Source: Jaenimonas drosophilae
Taxonomy: Eukaryota > Euglenozoa > Kinetoplastea > Trypanosomatida > Trypanosomatidae
Assembly: GCA_030849065.1 (NCBI GenBank)
Contig: JASAON010001589.1
Coordinates: 1 to 64,000 of the forward strand
DNA length: 64,000 nucleotides
Reading direction: 5' to 3'
The notes beneath the pieces were generated by a model. That model did not search any database. It saw nothing but the letters and a program-made list of their open reading frames with translations, and was not told the DNA's origin. Below, in pieces: positions 37,464-46,028 of the stretch. A program made the translations under genes and the position numbers. How positions within the stretch are numbered: position 1 is the first letter of the stretch; each line of letters begins with the position of its first letter.

Positions 37464-38849
37464 CTACGACATCTCGGTCGGAACGGGCACTTGAGCATCT
37501 GCAAGAAAGTGGCGATGCTTAGGTGCGGGCTTCTCGGGGGCTTTATCTCCTAGGAAGAAGCGCAGAGCAGTTCGAACTCGAGAATGAAGTAGAGTTGGTT
37601 CCTCCTCATATTCGTACATGAGAAAGGCCACAGACGCAATGTAGGTCAAAAAAACAAACTTGTGGCGTGGATACGGCAGTCTCCCCATTCGGTTTTGGCA
37701 AAGGATAAAGGACCTCAAAGCGTGACCAAAACAGTACAATGCCAGATCCATGCGTCGCTCCTTCGGCTCCAGGAAAGTGGACAATCCGCAGGAACTACAC
37801 ATCAGGGCGGTCGGTAATCCACCACGGAAGCCATGCTGCGTAGTGAAGCAGTTGCTTCGTGAGATACAAGCGATGTAGAGCGCAAGAAACAGAGAGCTAG
37901 TAAGAACTGAACGAATTGACTTCACAATGACATGGGCCGGATGTTTCATCAATCGTTTCCTCTGCAACAAAACAACTGCCAGCACCTTAAGTGGAGCGTA
38001 TAATGGAATGCCAATCTTCAGCAAGTTTTTCGCAATGTACACCGGAATCCACGTGTTGCACGTATAGCCATGATGAGCAAAGTCACAGAGCTGATCCTTC
38101 GCAGCTTGGCTGCCATCCCACAACAGCTCTACACCCTTGTCCCTGCAGTGGTCTATCAGTTCCGGGGTGATATGCCCACGAACGCAGCCAGAATGTCCAC
38201 GCACCAAACGATTCTCGTACAACGAGGCCCGGATGAGGAAGTTAAGGTACGACGGTGGTACAGTGGATTGGGCGTAAAAACATCCGTACACAATTTGCGA
38301 GGAACTTGCACACATAAGAAGCACATCATAATGCTGAAAATCACGTGCGATTGGTGGCAGCCTCGGAACGATGAATCGGAGACAGAATGCGTGAGCTGCT
38401 CGAACTAGCGCATAAAGGCACAGCTCGGTTCTTGTGCTTTTATTCATCACCAGTGCGGGTAATGCGCAAATGCAGCCTGACAGTAATGCCGCGAGCTTTT
38501 CGGGAAAGTACACGTGCTCTCCAATTTTGCCCGCAACCTGCATGCAGAGGCGAAAACTAGAGTAGCCAGATACGACCACAGCCCACTTCAGCGGGTCAAG
38601 AGACACAACCTCGCCAGAGATATCCTTGAGAAACGCTTTGCTGATGCCCCGTTTTGCGATTAGTTTAAGTAACCCAACAACCAGTCTAGCAATAGCTGCA
38701 TAAATGCCATTCCTCGCAACAATTTTCAAAGAGTGTCGAATGGAGAGTCGCCTGCGATATTGGATCTCGCTGGGATTCCACGATGCCTCCAGTATGTCCC
38801 GTGGAGATCCAGGAGAAGCTGGTGATCCCACTTCGGCGTGTGAGCTCAT
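37464..38849 (-). CDS. TMEM135-like multi-pass membrane protein
   Basis: The protein has 461 residues with several hydrophobic segments, at about 45-70, 85-105, 125-150, 290-310 and 320-345. Features shared with TMEM135 are the Cys/His segment around CDFAHHGYTCNTW (about 250-262), and near the C-terminus the HGFRGGLPTALMCSSCGLSTFLE block followed by an LALYCFGHALRS helix. TMEM135 is linked to peroxisomes and mitochondria in animals, with no agreed activity. The coding DNA is poorer in GC than the genes farther left. The remaining uncertainty concerns the exact family, not the reality of the gene. Confidence 0.72.
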   Translation of the reverse strand: MSSHAEVGSPASPGSPRDILEASWNPSEIQYRRRLSIRHSLKIVARNGIYAAIARLVVGLLKLIAKRGISKAFLKDISGEVVSLDPLKWAVVVSGYSSFRLCMQVAGKIGEHVYFPEKLAALLSGCICALPALVMNKSTRTELCLYALVRAAHAFCLRFIVPRLPPIARDFQHYDVLLMCASSSQIVYGCFYAQSTVPPSYLNFLIRASLYENRLVRGHSGCVRGHITPELIDHCRDKGVELLWDGSQAAKDQLCDFAHHGYTCNTWIPVYIAKNLLKIGIPLYAPLKVLAVVLLQRKRLMKHPAHVIVKSIRSVLTSSLFLALYIACISRSNCFTTQHGFRGGLPTALMCSSCGLSTFLEPKERRMDLALYCFGHALRSFILCQNRMGRLPYPRHKFVFLTYIASVAFLMYEYEEEPTLLHSRVRTALRFFLGDKAPEKPAPKHRHFLADAQVPVPTEMS

Positions 38850-39012
38850 CCTGTCTTGCTGTAGCTAAAACCCAAAGGAAAGCAATGAGTATGGAGGTTA
38901 GAAAATCATAAAAGATGCTCTTCAGTTCATTTCGACTTCTGTTAAGAACTATGAGGGCAGCAAATGCTGAGCTCAACGCAGATCTAGGGATATGGGTAGA
39001 ATAAGCAAGTGC

Positions 39013-40311
39013 CTAGAAGAATGTGTCTTTCTCCAAATCTACCAGACTTGGATCTACATGGCGAACAACAACCATTTCTCCATCTATCTCCATCCTCTGA
39101 GAAGCTTCACGGAGATTTGGTTCGTCGATCTCCACAAACCGACGTCTGCGCTCCTCCTCTCTCTTCAAGCGTTCTTGCCGCTTTTTCTCCAAGAGTTCTG
39201 CTTTCTCTTTCTGAGCTTTCAACCTGGCCTCTGCCTTCTTCTTTTCCGCTTCCTCTGCTTTCTTCAGCATCTGTATCTTCGCATCCATCTCAATCGTGTC
39301 GTTAACTGCAAATGCTGACATCATAAGTCTCCCATTCTCACTATTGGCTGCATCTTTGGCATCAAAAATAGCCAGTAGCGTCTGTGCTCCATCATTGTTG
39401 ACAAGAGCAAGTGCGACATGGGACGAAACACTATCCATGTCGCCCAGCGATGTGTATCCCACAACTGGACGCTTGTCTTTCATGTAATTGTGCTTCAGTG
39501 TATGCGCAGTAGAGTTTGTCATGAAATAATTTATGATCACGTCTGAGGGCAAAATAATGCTTCCCGGGGGGGCACTTGTGTTCAGATGTTGAGGTCCTGA
39601 CCACGTTTTGCCCAAGTTTGTGGAAGTCACCACATCGTAGCCACTGACACTGTTGGAGAAAACTGCTACTCTATTGTGTCCCTTCGCAACCAAGTGAAGG
39701 TCTTCCGCTTCTGGAAGCTGGAGAGCCTCAGAAACCTCCCAACTGAATCCATCCAAAGACCTCAAAAGATACGGCTTTCGAGCTCCGGCATCGTCAACAA
39801 TTGTGGCTGCCAGCAAAAACGCATTTTCCTTGCTGATAAATAATGAGTTTCCATTCATCTCGACAGTAGATATCTGGACCTTGCGTTTGGGATCGGTAAC
39901 AGAAAATGAAGCGTCTGTTTCCATCCTCACTTCTAACGTCACTCCGTTCGACGTAAATGAAACCAGTGAAGCACGGTACTGTTCAGGGGTGCTCGCCAAG
40001 ATTTCACCTTGGCAGTATAGAGAGTCACCCACCAGTACGCCGTGATTCGAGCAGAATGGGGAGGATGTATCCGACCTCATCACACTTTTTCCTCCATCGT
40101 AAGAACAGAGTACTTCCTGAGAGCACGAAGATCCATCACAACTTTCAGCAGTGAAGCAAAATTCAGTGTCCGAGAACTGAATCAGGTTCGAGGGCTTACG
40201 AAGGTTCGTAGATAACTTGAGTGAGTCACTGCTCAGTAGCGAGAGCTCCAATCCACTGGCAACTGAAGCAATCAAACAGAAAACAGCAGCAAGATACACA
40301 ATTTGTCTCAT
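39013..40311 (-). CDS. Secreted Asp-box (sialidase-like) protein with C-terminal charged helix
   Basis: The protein has 432 residues. A signal peptide is evident (MRQIVYLAAVFCLIASVASG). The region to about residue 330 has at least three Asp-box-like turns: SYDGGKS near 69-75, SLDGFSWE near 184-191 and STNLGKTWSG near 227-236, the last with Asn for Asp. Such turns mark sialidase/BNR beta-propellers and also occur in non-enzymatic propellers. The N-terminal half has paired cysteines (CDGSSCSQEVLC) fitting a secreted fold, and several NxS/T sites. From about 340 to 395 runs a highly charged Lys/Glu/Arg helix, and no membrane anchor or GPI-type hydrophobic tail follows. Sialidase catalytic residues are not obvious, so an adhesin or lectin-like role is as likely as an enzyme. 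Confidence 0.75.
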   Translation of the reverse strand: MRQIVYLAAVFCLIASVASGLELSLLSSDSLKLSTNLRKPSNLIQFSDTEFCFTAESCDGSSCSQEVLCSYDGGKSVMRSDTSSPFCSNHGVLVGDSLYCQGEILASTPEQYRASLVSFTSNGVTLEVRMETDASFSVTDPKRKVQISTVEMNGNSLFISKENAFLLAATIVDDAGARKPYLLRSLDGFSWEVSEALQLPEAEDLHLVAKGHNRVAVFSNSVSGYDVVTSTNLGKTWSGPQHLNTSAPPGSIILPSDVIINYFMTNSTAHTLKHNYMKDKRPVVGYTSLGDMDSVSSHVALALVNNDGAQTLLAIFDAKDAANSENGRLMMSAFAVNDTIEMDAKIQMLKKAEEAEKKKAEARLKAQKEKAELLEKKRQERLKREEERRRRFVEIDEPNLREASQRMEIDGEMVVVRHVDPSLVDLEKDTFF

Positions 40312-40464
40312 TTCTAAATTGTAATAAAAACCTGTGTGTGTGGAAGAAGAAATCGAAGAGCGTTATGACAGTCAACCAACAAGTGGATGTTTGTAATGAA
40401 AACCCCTTTCACGGGGTGGGATTCGCGACTTGCTTTCGATAGGCACTGAGCAAAACAGTGTGAT

Positions 40465-41613
40465 CTACACTTTTGTCTGGACGTTCGACACTTTCAAGGA
40501 GACATACGAAAATTCTTGCTGAAGAGCACCCGTATCAAGTGCGGAATCAGTCTCCAGGTTCGTATTGAGATCGGGGTAAATTTGGAGGATGCGTTTCCTA
40601 ATCTCATTTTCCTTCGATGCAGGCACTTGAAGCACTACTGAAATGAACCTCGGAGGAAGGCCGAACTTCAGAAGTGACTCAACGAAGACCCTGACTGCTT
40701 TCAAGTGAATCCACGCAACGTAACAAACACAGTACTGCTGCCACAGAAGTGTATAGAGTGCCTTCTTTTCCTTTTCGGCCTTTGTCTGCAAGTCATTTAG
40801 CTCCACTGAAGATAGATCATCGTTACTGTCAATTTCCCGAATGACGAAGCGCTTTTTCCGACACGCCGCTTTAAAGTCATCAAGAGATTTTCGGAAAAGG
40901 ACGACGCTGTTGAGAACATACTCTTTGTCCTCAGCAACAATTCTCGTTGACTGTGGGCAAACACAATCGTTCAGCGTCCAATACGAATCGCGCCACTCCT
41001 TCTGAGATGCCACAGGAACCGCGACAAAAGCAGTTACAAGCAGTTCAGTATCGACAAAGCACTGGTGCGTTTGATTGTACAGAGCAACAAGTTCGCGGAT
41101 TGGTCTCACAGAAAGGTTTCCATCGCCTTTCCTATTTGCCGCAGTAACTTTATTCCGTGTCTCGTTGTACTCTGTGAGCACAACTCGAACCCTTTCATCC
41201 GCAGAGCTATTTATTTGAGAAAACTTCTCAACTAGGGTCTGGAGAGTGTCCTTCGGATCAAACTGTGCTGAGCTCCAAAGAAAATTCTTGATATAGCCGG
41301 CCGGCGACATTTCTTGAGCTTGGTTGATTCGAAAGGTTGTGACAACGCTTCGCGGCTTTCCTGAGGTCTCCTCCATCAGCCCGATTAACTTTTGGACAGT
41401 ATTCTCCAGCTGAGGATCCAATTTATGAAGCTCGTCGCTTGCTTCCATCAAGGTATCCAGCGTACCGACTTTGAGTGTCGGAATGACAAAGTGACGAAAA
41501 GTTTGACCAAGCGGTCCAACCAGTCTCACCAACGCCTCAAATTGAGAAGAAGGTAAGCTGTCACTGCATTGCTTCAAAAATGGAAAAGAGAAAATAAGAA
41601 AGCTTTCAGACAT
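40465..41613 (-). CDS. ATP6V1C: V-type proton ATPase subunit C
   Basis: The protein has 382 residues, the normal length for subunit C (Vma5). Diagnostic stretches are LKVGTLDTLMEASDELHKLD near residue 47, the ELLVTAFVAVPVASQKEW strand near 190, VCPQSTRIVAEDKEYVL and LFRKSLDDFKAACRKKRFVIRE. The C-terminal part has WIHLKAVRVFVESLLKFGLPP, and the family's YVxxKV-type ending is reflected in FSYVSLKV. Subunit C links the V1 and V0 sectors and is released when the pump disassembles. The pump acidifies lysosomes and acidocalcisomes. This is the first gene of the minus-strand block, and its trans-splice acceptor is only about 31 bases upstream. Confidence 0.95.
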   Translation of the reverse strand: MSESFLIFSFPFLKQCSDSLPSSQFEALVRLVGPLGQTFRHFVIPTLKVGTLDTLMEASDELHKLDPQLENTVQKLIGLMEETSGKPRSVVTTFRINQAQEMSPAGYIKNFLWSSAQFDPKDTLQTLVEKFSQINSSADERVRVVLTEYNETRNKVTAANRKGDGNLSVRPIRELVALYNQTHQCFVDTELLVTAFVAVPVASQKEWRDSYWTLNDCVCPQSTRIVAEDKEYVLNSVVLFRKSLDDFKAACRKKRFVIREIDSNDDLSSVELNDLQTKAEKEKKALYTLLWQQYCVCYVAWIHLKAVRVFVESLLKFGLPPRFISVVLQVPASKENEIRKRILQIYPDLNTNLETDSALDTGALQQEFSYVSLKVSNVQTKV

Positions 41614-41643
41614 TCCCCTGCTGCTGTATTGCTCGGTAAGATC

Positions 41644-41676
41644 CTAACGAGAGATGGAGTGGAGAAGAGAAAAGAG
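41644..41676 (-). promoter_or_regulatory. Trans-splice acceptor of the V-ATPase C mRNA
   Basis: On the minus strand a pyrimidine tract (complement of 41650-41676) is followed by AG (complement of 41644-41645), giving a 5' UTR of about 30 bases. It marks the left edge of the divergent strand-switch region. Confidence 0.75.
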
Positions 41677-42351
41677 TTTAATCATGTTATCTGTATTACT
41701 GCCCACACCCACACACAGATACGAGATTCGCCAAACTGTGATGCAGAATTGAGCGGTCTGGAAGTTTGTGGAACGAATCAGCGAACATCAAACGTCAAAA
41801 CCCTGACCCTGCGGCAATTTGGTTCCAATACGGCCCCCCCCCCGCAACCTCACACACGCGCATTGGATGTAATCAGGCTGTCTCCAAAATCGTCCCCCAC
41901 ACACACACACACGGTCACATATGCAACAGATGTTGGCGGCCGGGAAACTGAGACCCCCCCCCACCACACACACACACACACAAACGCCCCACCAGCCGGT
42001 GCAAGAGAACCGCCCCCCCCCCACAACCCCCACTACCACCACCATACAAACACACACAGGCACACGCAAACTCAGGAACCCCCGATGGTAGTGACTTATA
42101 CATGCGTCACGGTTAAGCATATCTCACCAAACGTTTCTGGTCAAATAGTGGACAAAAAGAGTGTTTTCAAAACGAGAGAGAGGTTAAAGGTTGCAACGCG
42201 CGTCTCCAAATTAAGACTAAGTGCGGTTATCTGCTTGATTATTACATTCCTGAACACAAGTGGTTGCGGTACGCACGGTAAATTGAGGATTAGCACGATG
42301 TGCAATAGGTTCCTGCTCATGTATGCATCCTCTCTTCTCTTTCTCTATTGT
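41646..42351. promoter_or_regulatory. Divergent strand-switch region, putative bidirectional Pol II start
   Basis: About 0.7 kb separates two opposed splice acceptors, with genes on the minus strand to the left and on the plus strand to the right. On the minus strand it has runs of 10 G (41834-41843), 9 G (41954-41962) and 10 G (42013-42022), shorter G5 runs, and GT tracts (complements of 41898-41912 and 41965-41982). In kinetoplastids such switches are where polycistronic transcription begins, and in T. brucei they carry G runs and GT-rich elements with H2A.Z and acetylated H4. The 276-codon plus-strand frame across this stretch is low-complexity and not a gene. Confidence 0.8.
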
Positions 42352-42353
42352 AG
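42327..42353 (+). promoter_or_regulatory. Trans-splice acceptor of the ASH-domain mRNA
   Basis: A CT-rich tract (42327-42348) is followed by AG at 42352-42353, 26 bases before the ATG at 42380. It excludes the earlier in-frame ATG at 42323, which lies upstream of the acceptor. Confidence 0.75.
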
Positions 42354-42379
42354 TTTTTTGGAGGGTCTCGTTACTCATC

Positions 42380-45300
42380 ATGGAGTTTCTTTCGTTTGAT
42401 GATGGTGTGATACGTGTTGAACGGTACAGAGATGACGTTTCTCCAAGCCGCAGAAGAAAGAATGCAAAGGTGAAACCATTTCGAGATGTTAGTGGCGCAG
42501 GCATCAACTCGGAAAGCTCCCAGAACTATTGCTTGATGCCGCACAAAGTGCCGTTTGCGTTTCAACCTCAGAAAGCTCTATTCAAGGACTTCGACATCGG
42601 AAAGACGTACTCTATTACAGTTACCCTTACAAATGTTACCAAGGGATTTAGTACCTTCCGTGCAATGCCAATATCGCCAATTTATAGCGATATACTAGAT
42701 GTTGATTATATTCCTCCTCCGCGTATATCGGCAGGGCTGTCATGGAAATTGAAAATCAACTTCCGGCCTGTTGAAGAAAGAAATATATCAACTGAACTCC
42801 ATCTTAAGAGCGAGTGCGGATCATTTTATGTTCCAATTCGCATCCAACGGAAACGGGCCGTGATTTCAATTGACCCACAGAAAGTGGACTTTGGAACGGT
42901 GGTCATCGGCGAAACTCGGCGGAAAAAAATAGTTATCCGAAATGATGGTGCATCATGTGGTTCTATCCACATTGCTGGCACGTTTAGGAAAGTTGCTGAG
43001 GGTATGCAAGTTGACCCACTTACAAAGCAAGAACGATCATTTCTGACTATCAATCCGCTGATGTATCGAGTAGAAGTCCCGCCGTTTTCGCACCGTGAAT
43101 TTGAGCTTTCATTCAGTCCTGTGGAGGAAGTGGATCTGAATTGCAACATTATTTTCTCAGATAGAACTGAAGGCGAGAAGAACTTCACGATCCCCATCAA
43201 GGGAAAAGCCACAAGTCTTCCAGTTCATGTTGCGTCGGAAGACCTACAGATGAATTGGTGCTTCTACGGCTGCACGTACTCTAGCGACATCATCCTGTCA
43301 AACACATCAAACGTATCAGCTATCGCCTCCCCCGAAGTTGATAGGAGCCTCCGGGAAGTAATCCGATTTGACCCTCCTTTGGCATGTGTCCAACCGGGAG
43401 GAGAGTTTCGAATTGCTGTATTTTTTACTCCCAATGAAGACCTTGACTCGGATTTTGAGACAACTGTGGATCTTCACGTAAAAGGGCAATCACTTCCGGC
43501 CACGGTCAAGATGTTTGCTTCTCTGACAAAAAGACAACCTGATGTAAGTGCTGACTCGGTTTCGGTGGGCCGCTCGTTTATCAACGAGGAGAAGCTGGTT
43601 ACAATTGATGTGTCCAACGCGTCAAGCTTACCGCAGATGGTTGGATTTCTCAATATTCCCGCAAATGTTAGAATTACACCAGATGTCGCGACGATGCTTC
43701 CTCTGGAGAATATGGAGTTCAAAATTTGTGTTACTGCTCCAAGTTTTGGTCAATATGCTCAGCAACTTACACTGTACAATGAGTATGGTGATAGGAGGAC
43801 AATCAAATTGTCAGGCTATGGAGTTGAGCCCAAGTTGCTGTTCTCTGACAGTACCATATCGCTACCCCCATGCGCAATTAACAGTAGTGTTACTGCAACG
43901 ACTGTCCTGACAAATACATCGCTCGAGGCACGGCAATTCGCATTTATGGTTGGCTGTGATTTTATTCGTATTTCGCCGTCATCTGGGTCCCTAAAGCCAG
44001 GAGAAAGCATCCCGATTGTTATCTTCTTCATTGCGCTCCCCCTACCATCACCAGCACCTGTGGAAAAGATCCCTGTTGTAGCTCCGCCCCCAAAATCTCT
44101 CAAGAGACGGAAGTCGAACGCAAAGGCACAGGCACAGCTCCCTCCTGCTGAGCCCATTGAAACCGTTCAAACAAAAGTGAGTACCTATGAAGATTGGAAT
44201 GCTAGCGAAGACTGCCCATGGAGTCGCCACAAAAACATTATTATCCGATGTGTTTCCAGTGGCTTGGAAGAGGAGCAGTACTATCTCCAGTTGATGTGCA
44301 CAGTCGTGAAGCCCGACTTGGTTGGTCGTACTATACTATTCGTGAAACCACCTGTTGTCATTGATCAACCCACCGGACGGAAAAAAAGCGGAAAGATCTC
44401 AAAGAAAGAAGAACCTGCTCCTGTGAATCCACTAGATGCCATCGAAGTGTCACCACCGAGCTGCAGCTTGTACGTCGATTTTGGTGAAGTGTCTCTGAAT
44501 CGTGCAACTGTTCAGACGTGTTTTATTCGAAATGATGGAGGTGCTCAGTTATCCCTCCAGCTTCGACCAGTAGATCCACTGTCTCCATTCACTGTGATAA
44601 AGCTACCAAAAAGTCCTTTGGATCAGGGAGAGGAGGAAGCGATATTAATTCAGTTCATGCCGACTGAATATGGCACTTACTCAGATATCATTACTTTCGC
44701 CACTGATTCATCAAACAGCGTTGATGTGTACGTTTACGGTGCATGCTGTTGTACGGAGCTCGCCATTTCATTTGATGGGTCCATTGATCCAACTGTGGCG
44801 TCGAAGCCTGAATCTATTGATAGCATTCAATTTGCCACGACAAAAAAGGGCGACGCATGCCAAGTTCCGCTTTGGTTTTACAACTTTGGGACGTTTCCTC
44901 TCGACGTGTCAATTCAAGTTGCAGATCCGGAGAACACAGATTGGATTCTGAAGCGTACCCTTTTTTTCCAGCCAAGTATGTTTTCTATCCCACCAAACGG
45001 AAAACTCAGCGCTGCAGCGATTTTCTGTCCCCAGCAAGATGGAGAGTACAGTGTGGAAGCGAAGGTTAAGGCTGGTGGGTACGAACATAAGTTGCTCCTG
45101 GATGCACGGGGAAGCTCTTCTGGTGTGTACTGCGTCTTTCCAAAAGATGACAGGTGGTCGGAGGTGATTACTGGTGAGCACTCTTGTGTCATCAGGCGTC
45201 CTCCATCTTTTGGTCGTTCTGTAGACTATCCATTGTCGCTGCACTTTTTGACCGGAGAAACGAAGACCTTTACTATTGGTAGCGTCAAAATGGGGCCTCC

Positions 45301-45535
45301 GGTGGAATGCGTCATCGAGAAGTGGGATGAGTCCTTTGCAGCAGTTGGCTGGGTTGTGGAGCCAATGAAGCTTACTGTGCTTGCTGGAGCACAGGGAACC
45401 CTTCGGGTGACATTGCGGCAGCCTGACCAATCTCGAAAAATCTTGGTTCCATACTGCTTGTTTGCAATCACTCTGAAATGTAGTGTCGATCCGTCAAATG
45501 ATCGCACGTACTACGTTCGCTGTACAGGTCCGTAG
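42380..45535 (+). CDS. ASH/MSP-type beta-sandwich protein, probable flagellar component
   Basis: The start is fixed by the splice acceptor and gives 1,051 residues. The chain is a series of immunoglobulin-like beta-sandwich units. Recurrent patterns of the ASPM-SPD2-Hydin group are VDFGTVVIGETRRKKIVIRN near 175-195, FVNNT/TNTS-type ends such as VTLTNVTKG and ILSNTSNVS, LKPGESIPIVIFF near 540, and YVDFGEVSLNRATVQTCFIR near 700. Basic, Pro-rich inserts of KRRKSNAKAQAQ type lie between units. No membrane segment or catalytic motif is present. ASH-domain proteins build central-pair, basal-body or centrosomal structures (for example HYDIN, CFAP65/47, DLEC1). The exact orthologue is not clear. Coding DNA here is AT-richer than elsewhere. 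Confidence 0.8.
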   Translation: MEFLSFDDGVIRVERYRDDVSPSRRRKNAKVKPFRDVSGAGINSESSQNYCLMPHKVPFAFQPQKALFKDFDIGKTYSITVTLTNVTKGFSTFRAMPISPIYSDILDVDYIPPPRISAGLSWKLKINFRPVEERNISTELHLKSECGSFYVPIRIQRKRAVISIDPQKVDFGTVVIGETRRKKIVIRNDGASCGSIHIAGTFRKVAEGMQVDPLTKQERSFLTINPLMYRVEVPPFSHREFELSFSPVEEVDLNCNIIFSDRTEGEKNFTIPIKGKATSLPVHVASEDLQMNWCFYGCTYSSDIILSNTSNVSAIASPEVDRSLREVIRFDPPLACVQPGGEFRIAVFFTPNEDLDSDFETTVDLHVKGQSLPATVKMFASLTKRQPDVSADSVSVGRSFINEEKLVTIDVSNASSLPQMVGFLNIPANVRITPDVATMLPLENMEFKICVTAPSFGQYAQQLTLYNEYGDRRTIKLSGYGVEPKLLFSDSTISLPPCAINSSVTATTVLTNTSLEARQFAFMVGCDFIRISPSSGSLKPGESIPIVIFFIALPLPSPAPVEKIPVVAPPPKSLKRRKSNAKAQAQLPPAEPIETVQTKVSTYEDWNASEDCPWSRHKNIIIRCVSSGLEEEQYYLQLMCTVVKPDLVGRTILFVKPPVVIDQPTGRKKSGKISKKEEPAPVNPLDAIEVSPPSCSLYVDFGEVSLNRATVQTCFIRNDGGAQLSLQLRPVDPLSPFTVIKLPKSPLDQGEEEAILIQFMPTEYGTYSDIITFATDSSNSVDVYVYGACCCTELAISFDGSIDPTVASKPESIDSIQFATTKKGDACQVPLWFYNFGTFPLDVSIQVADPENTDWILKRTLFFQPSMFSIPPNGKLSAAAIFCPQQDGEYSVEAKVKAGGYEHKLLLDARGSSSGVYCVFPKDDRWSEVITGEHSCVIRRPPSFGRSVDYPLSLHFLTGETKTFTIGSVKMGPPVECVIEKWDESFAAVGWVVEPMKLTVLAGAQGTLRVTLRQPDQSRKILVPYCLFAITLKCSVDPSNDRTYYVRCTGP

Positions 45536-46028
45536 TTGCAGAATTTCTGCTTGTGGGAGGTGTATTGTGTGTCCCCCTTTCTGATGTAAAATTGAAGCTT
45601 TCAGCGGAAAACCTGTGATTCCAAAAGGCAGCTGTTACTAACCACACTTGCGAAGTCCTGGTGATATGCTATACTTTTACGTAATCTCCTGTCTATTTCT
45701 GTGGTTCTCATCTTCTCATCGTGGTAATTATAAAAGGGCATCACTCTTGGCTAGCTACTTTCTCCGAAGATCAGTTCTGCGTTTCTTCTTCTTACCCCGA
45801 GCTCACTTCTTACATCAGTGTACGTGTGAAATCTCACAGTTTCCAGGTTTTTCTCGACTTGATATCAATCCCCGTGATTTTGTGAATTCCGAGTATATAC
45901 ACTCACTGAATAGTTCTACTGAGATACGCCATCCTTACCAAACCTGTGATTCCACAGCAACGTACACTTTTAGTCCTTCGCAGTAAGTCTATCACCAACA
46001 TCTTCCTTTCAGAACAAAGATCTGAGAA
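45536..46028. other. Intergenic region with splice signal for the RRM gene
   Basis: It is AT-rich with short pyrimidine tracts. A tract ending TTCCTTTC followed by AG at 46011-46012 sits 17 bases before the RRM-gene ATG. No gene was found. Confidence 0.5.
45990..46012 (+). promoter_or_regulatory. Probable trans-splice acceptor of the RRM-protein mRNA
   Basis: The pyrimidine tract at 46001-46010 ends in AG at 46011-46012. The 5' UTR would be 16 bases. An alternative AG lies upstream at about 45982. Confidence 0.5.

Noticed and set aside
41569..42399. Plus-strand frame of 276 codons across the strand switch.
   Set aside because: It is made of CA and C repeats (His/Thr/Pro runs), and overlaps the V-ATPase start and the splice acceptor of the next gene.
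37464..45535. Horizontal transfer as the cause of the GC-poor segment.
   Set aside because: It contains V-ATPase C and a ciliary-type ASH protein, spans both sides of the strand switch, and has no mobile-element traces.
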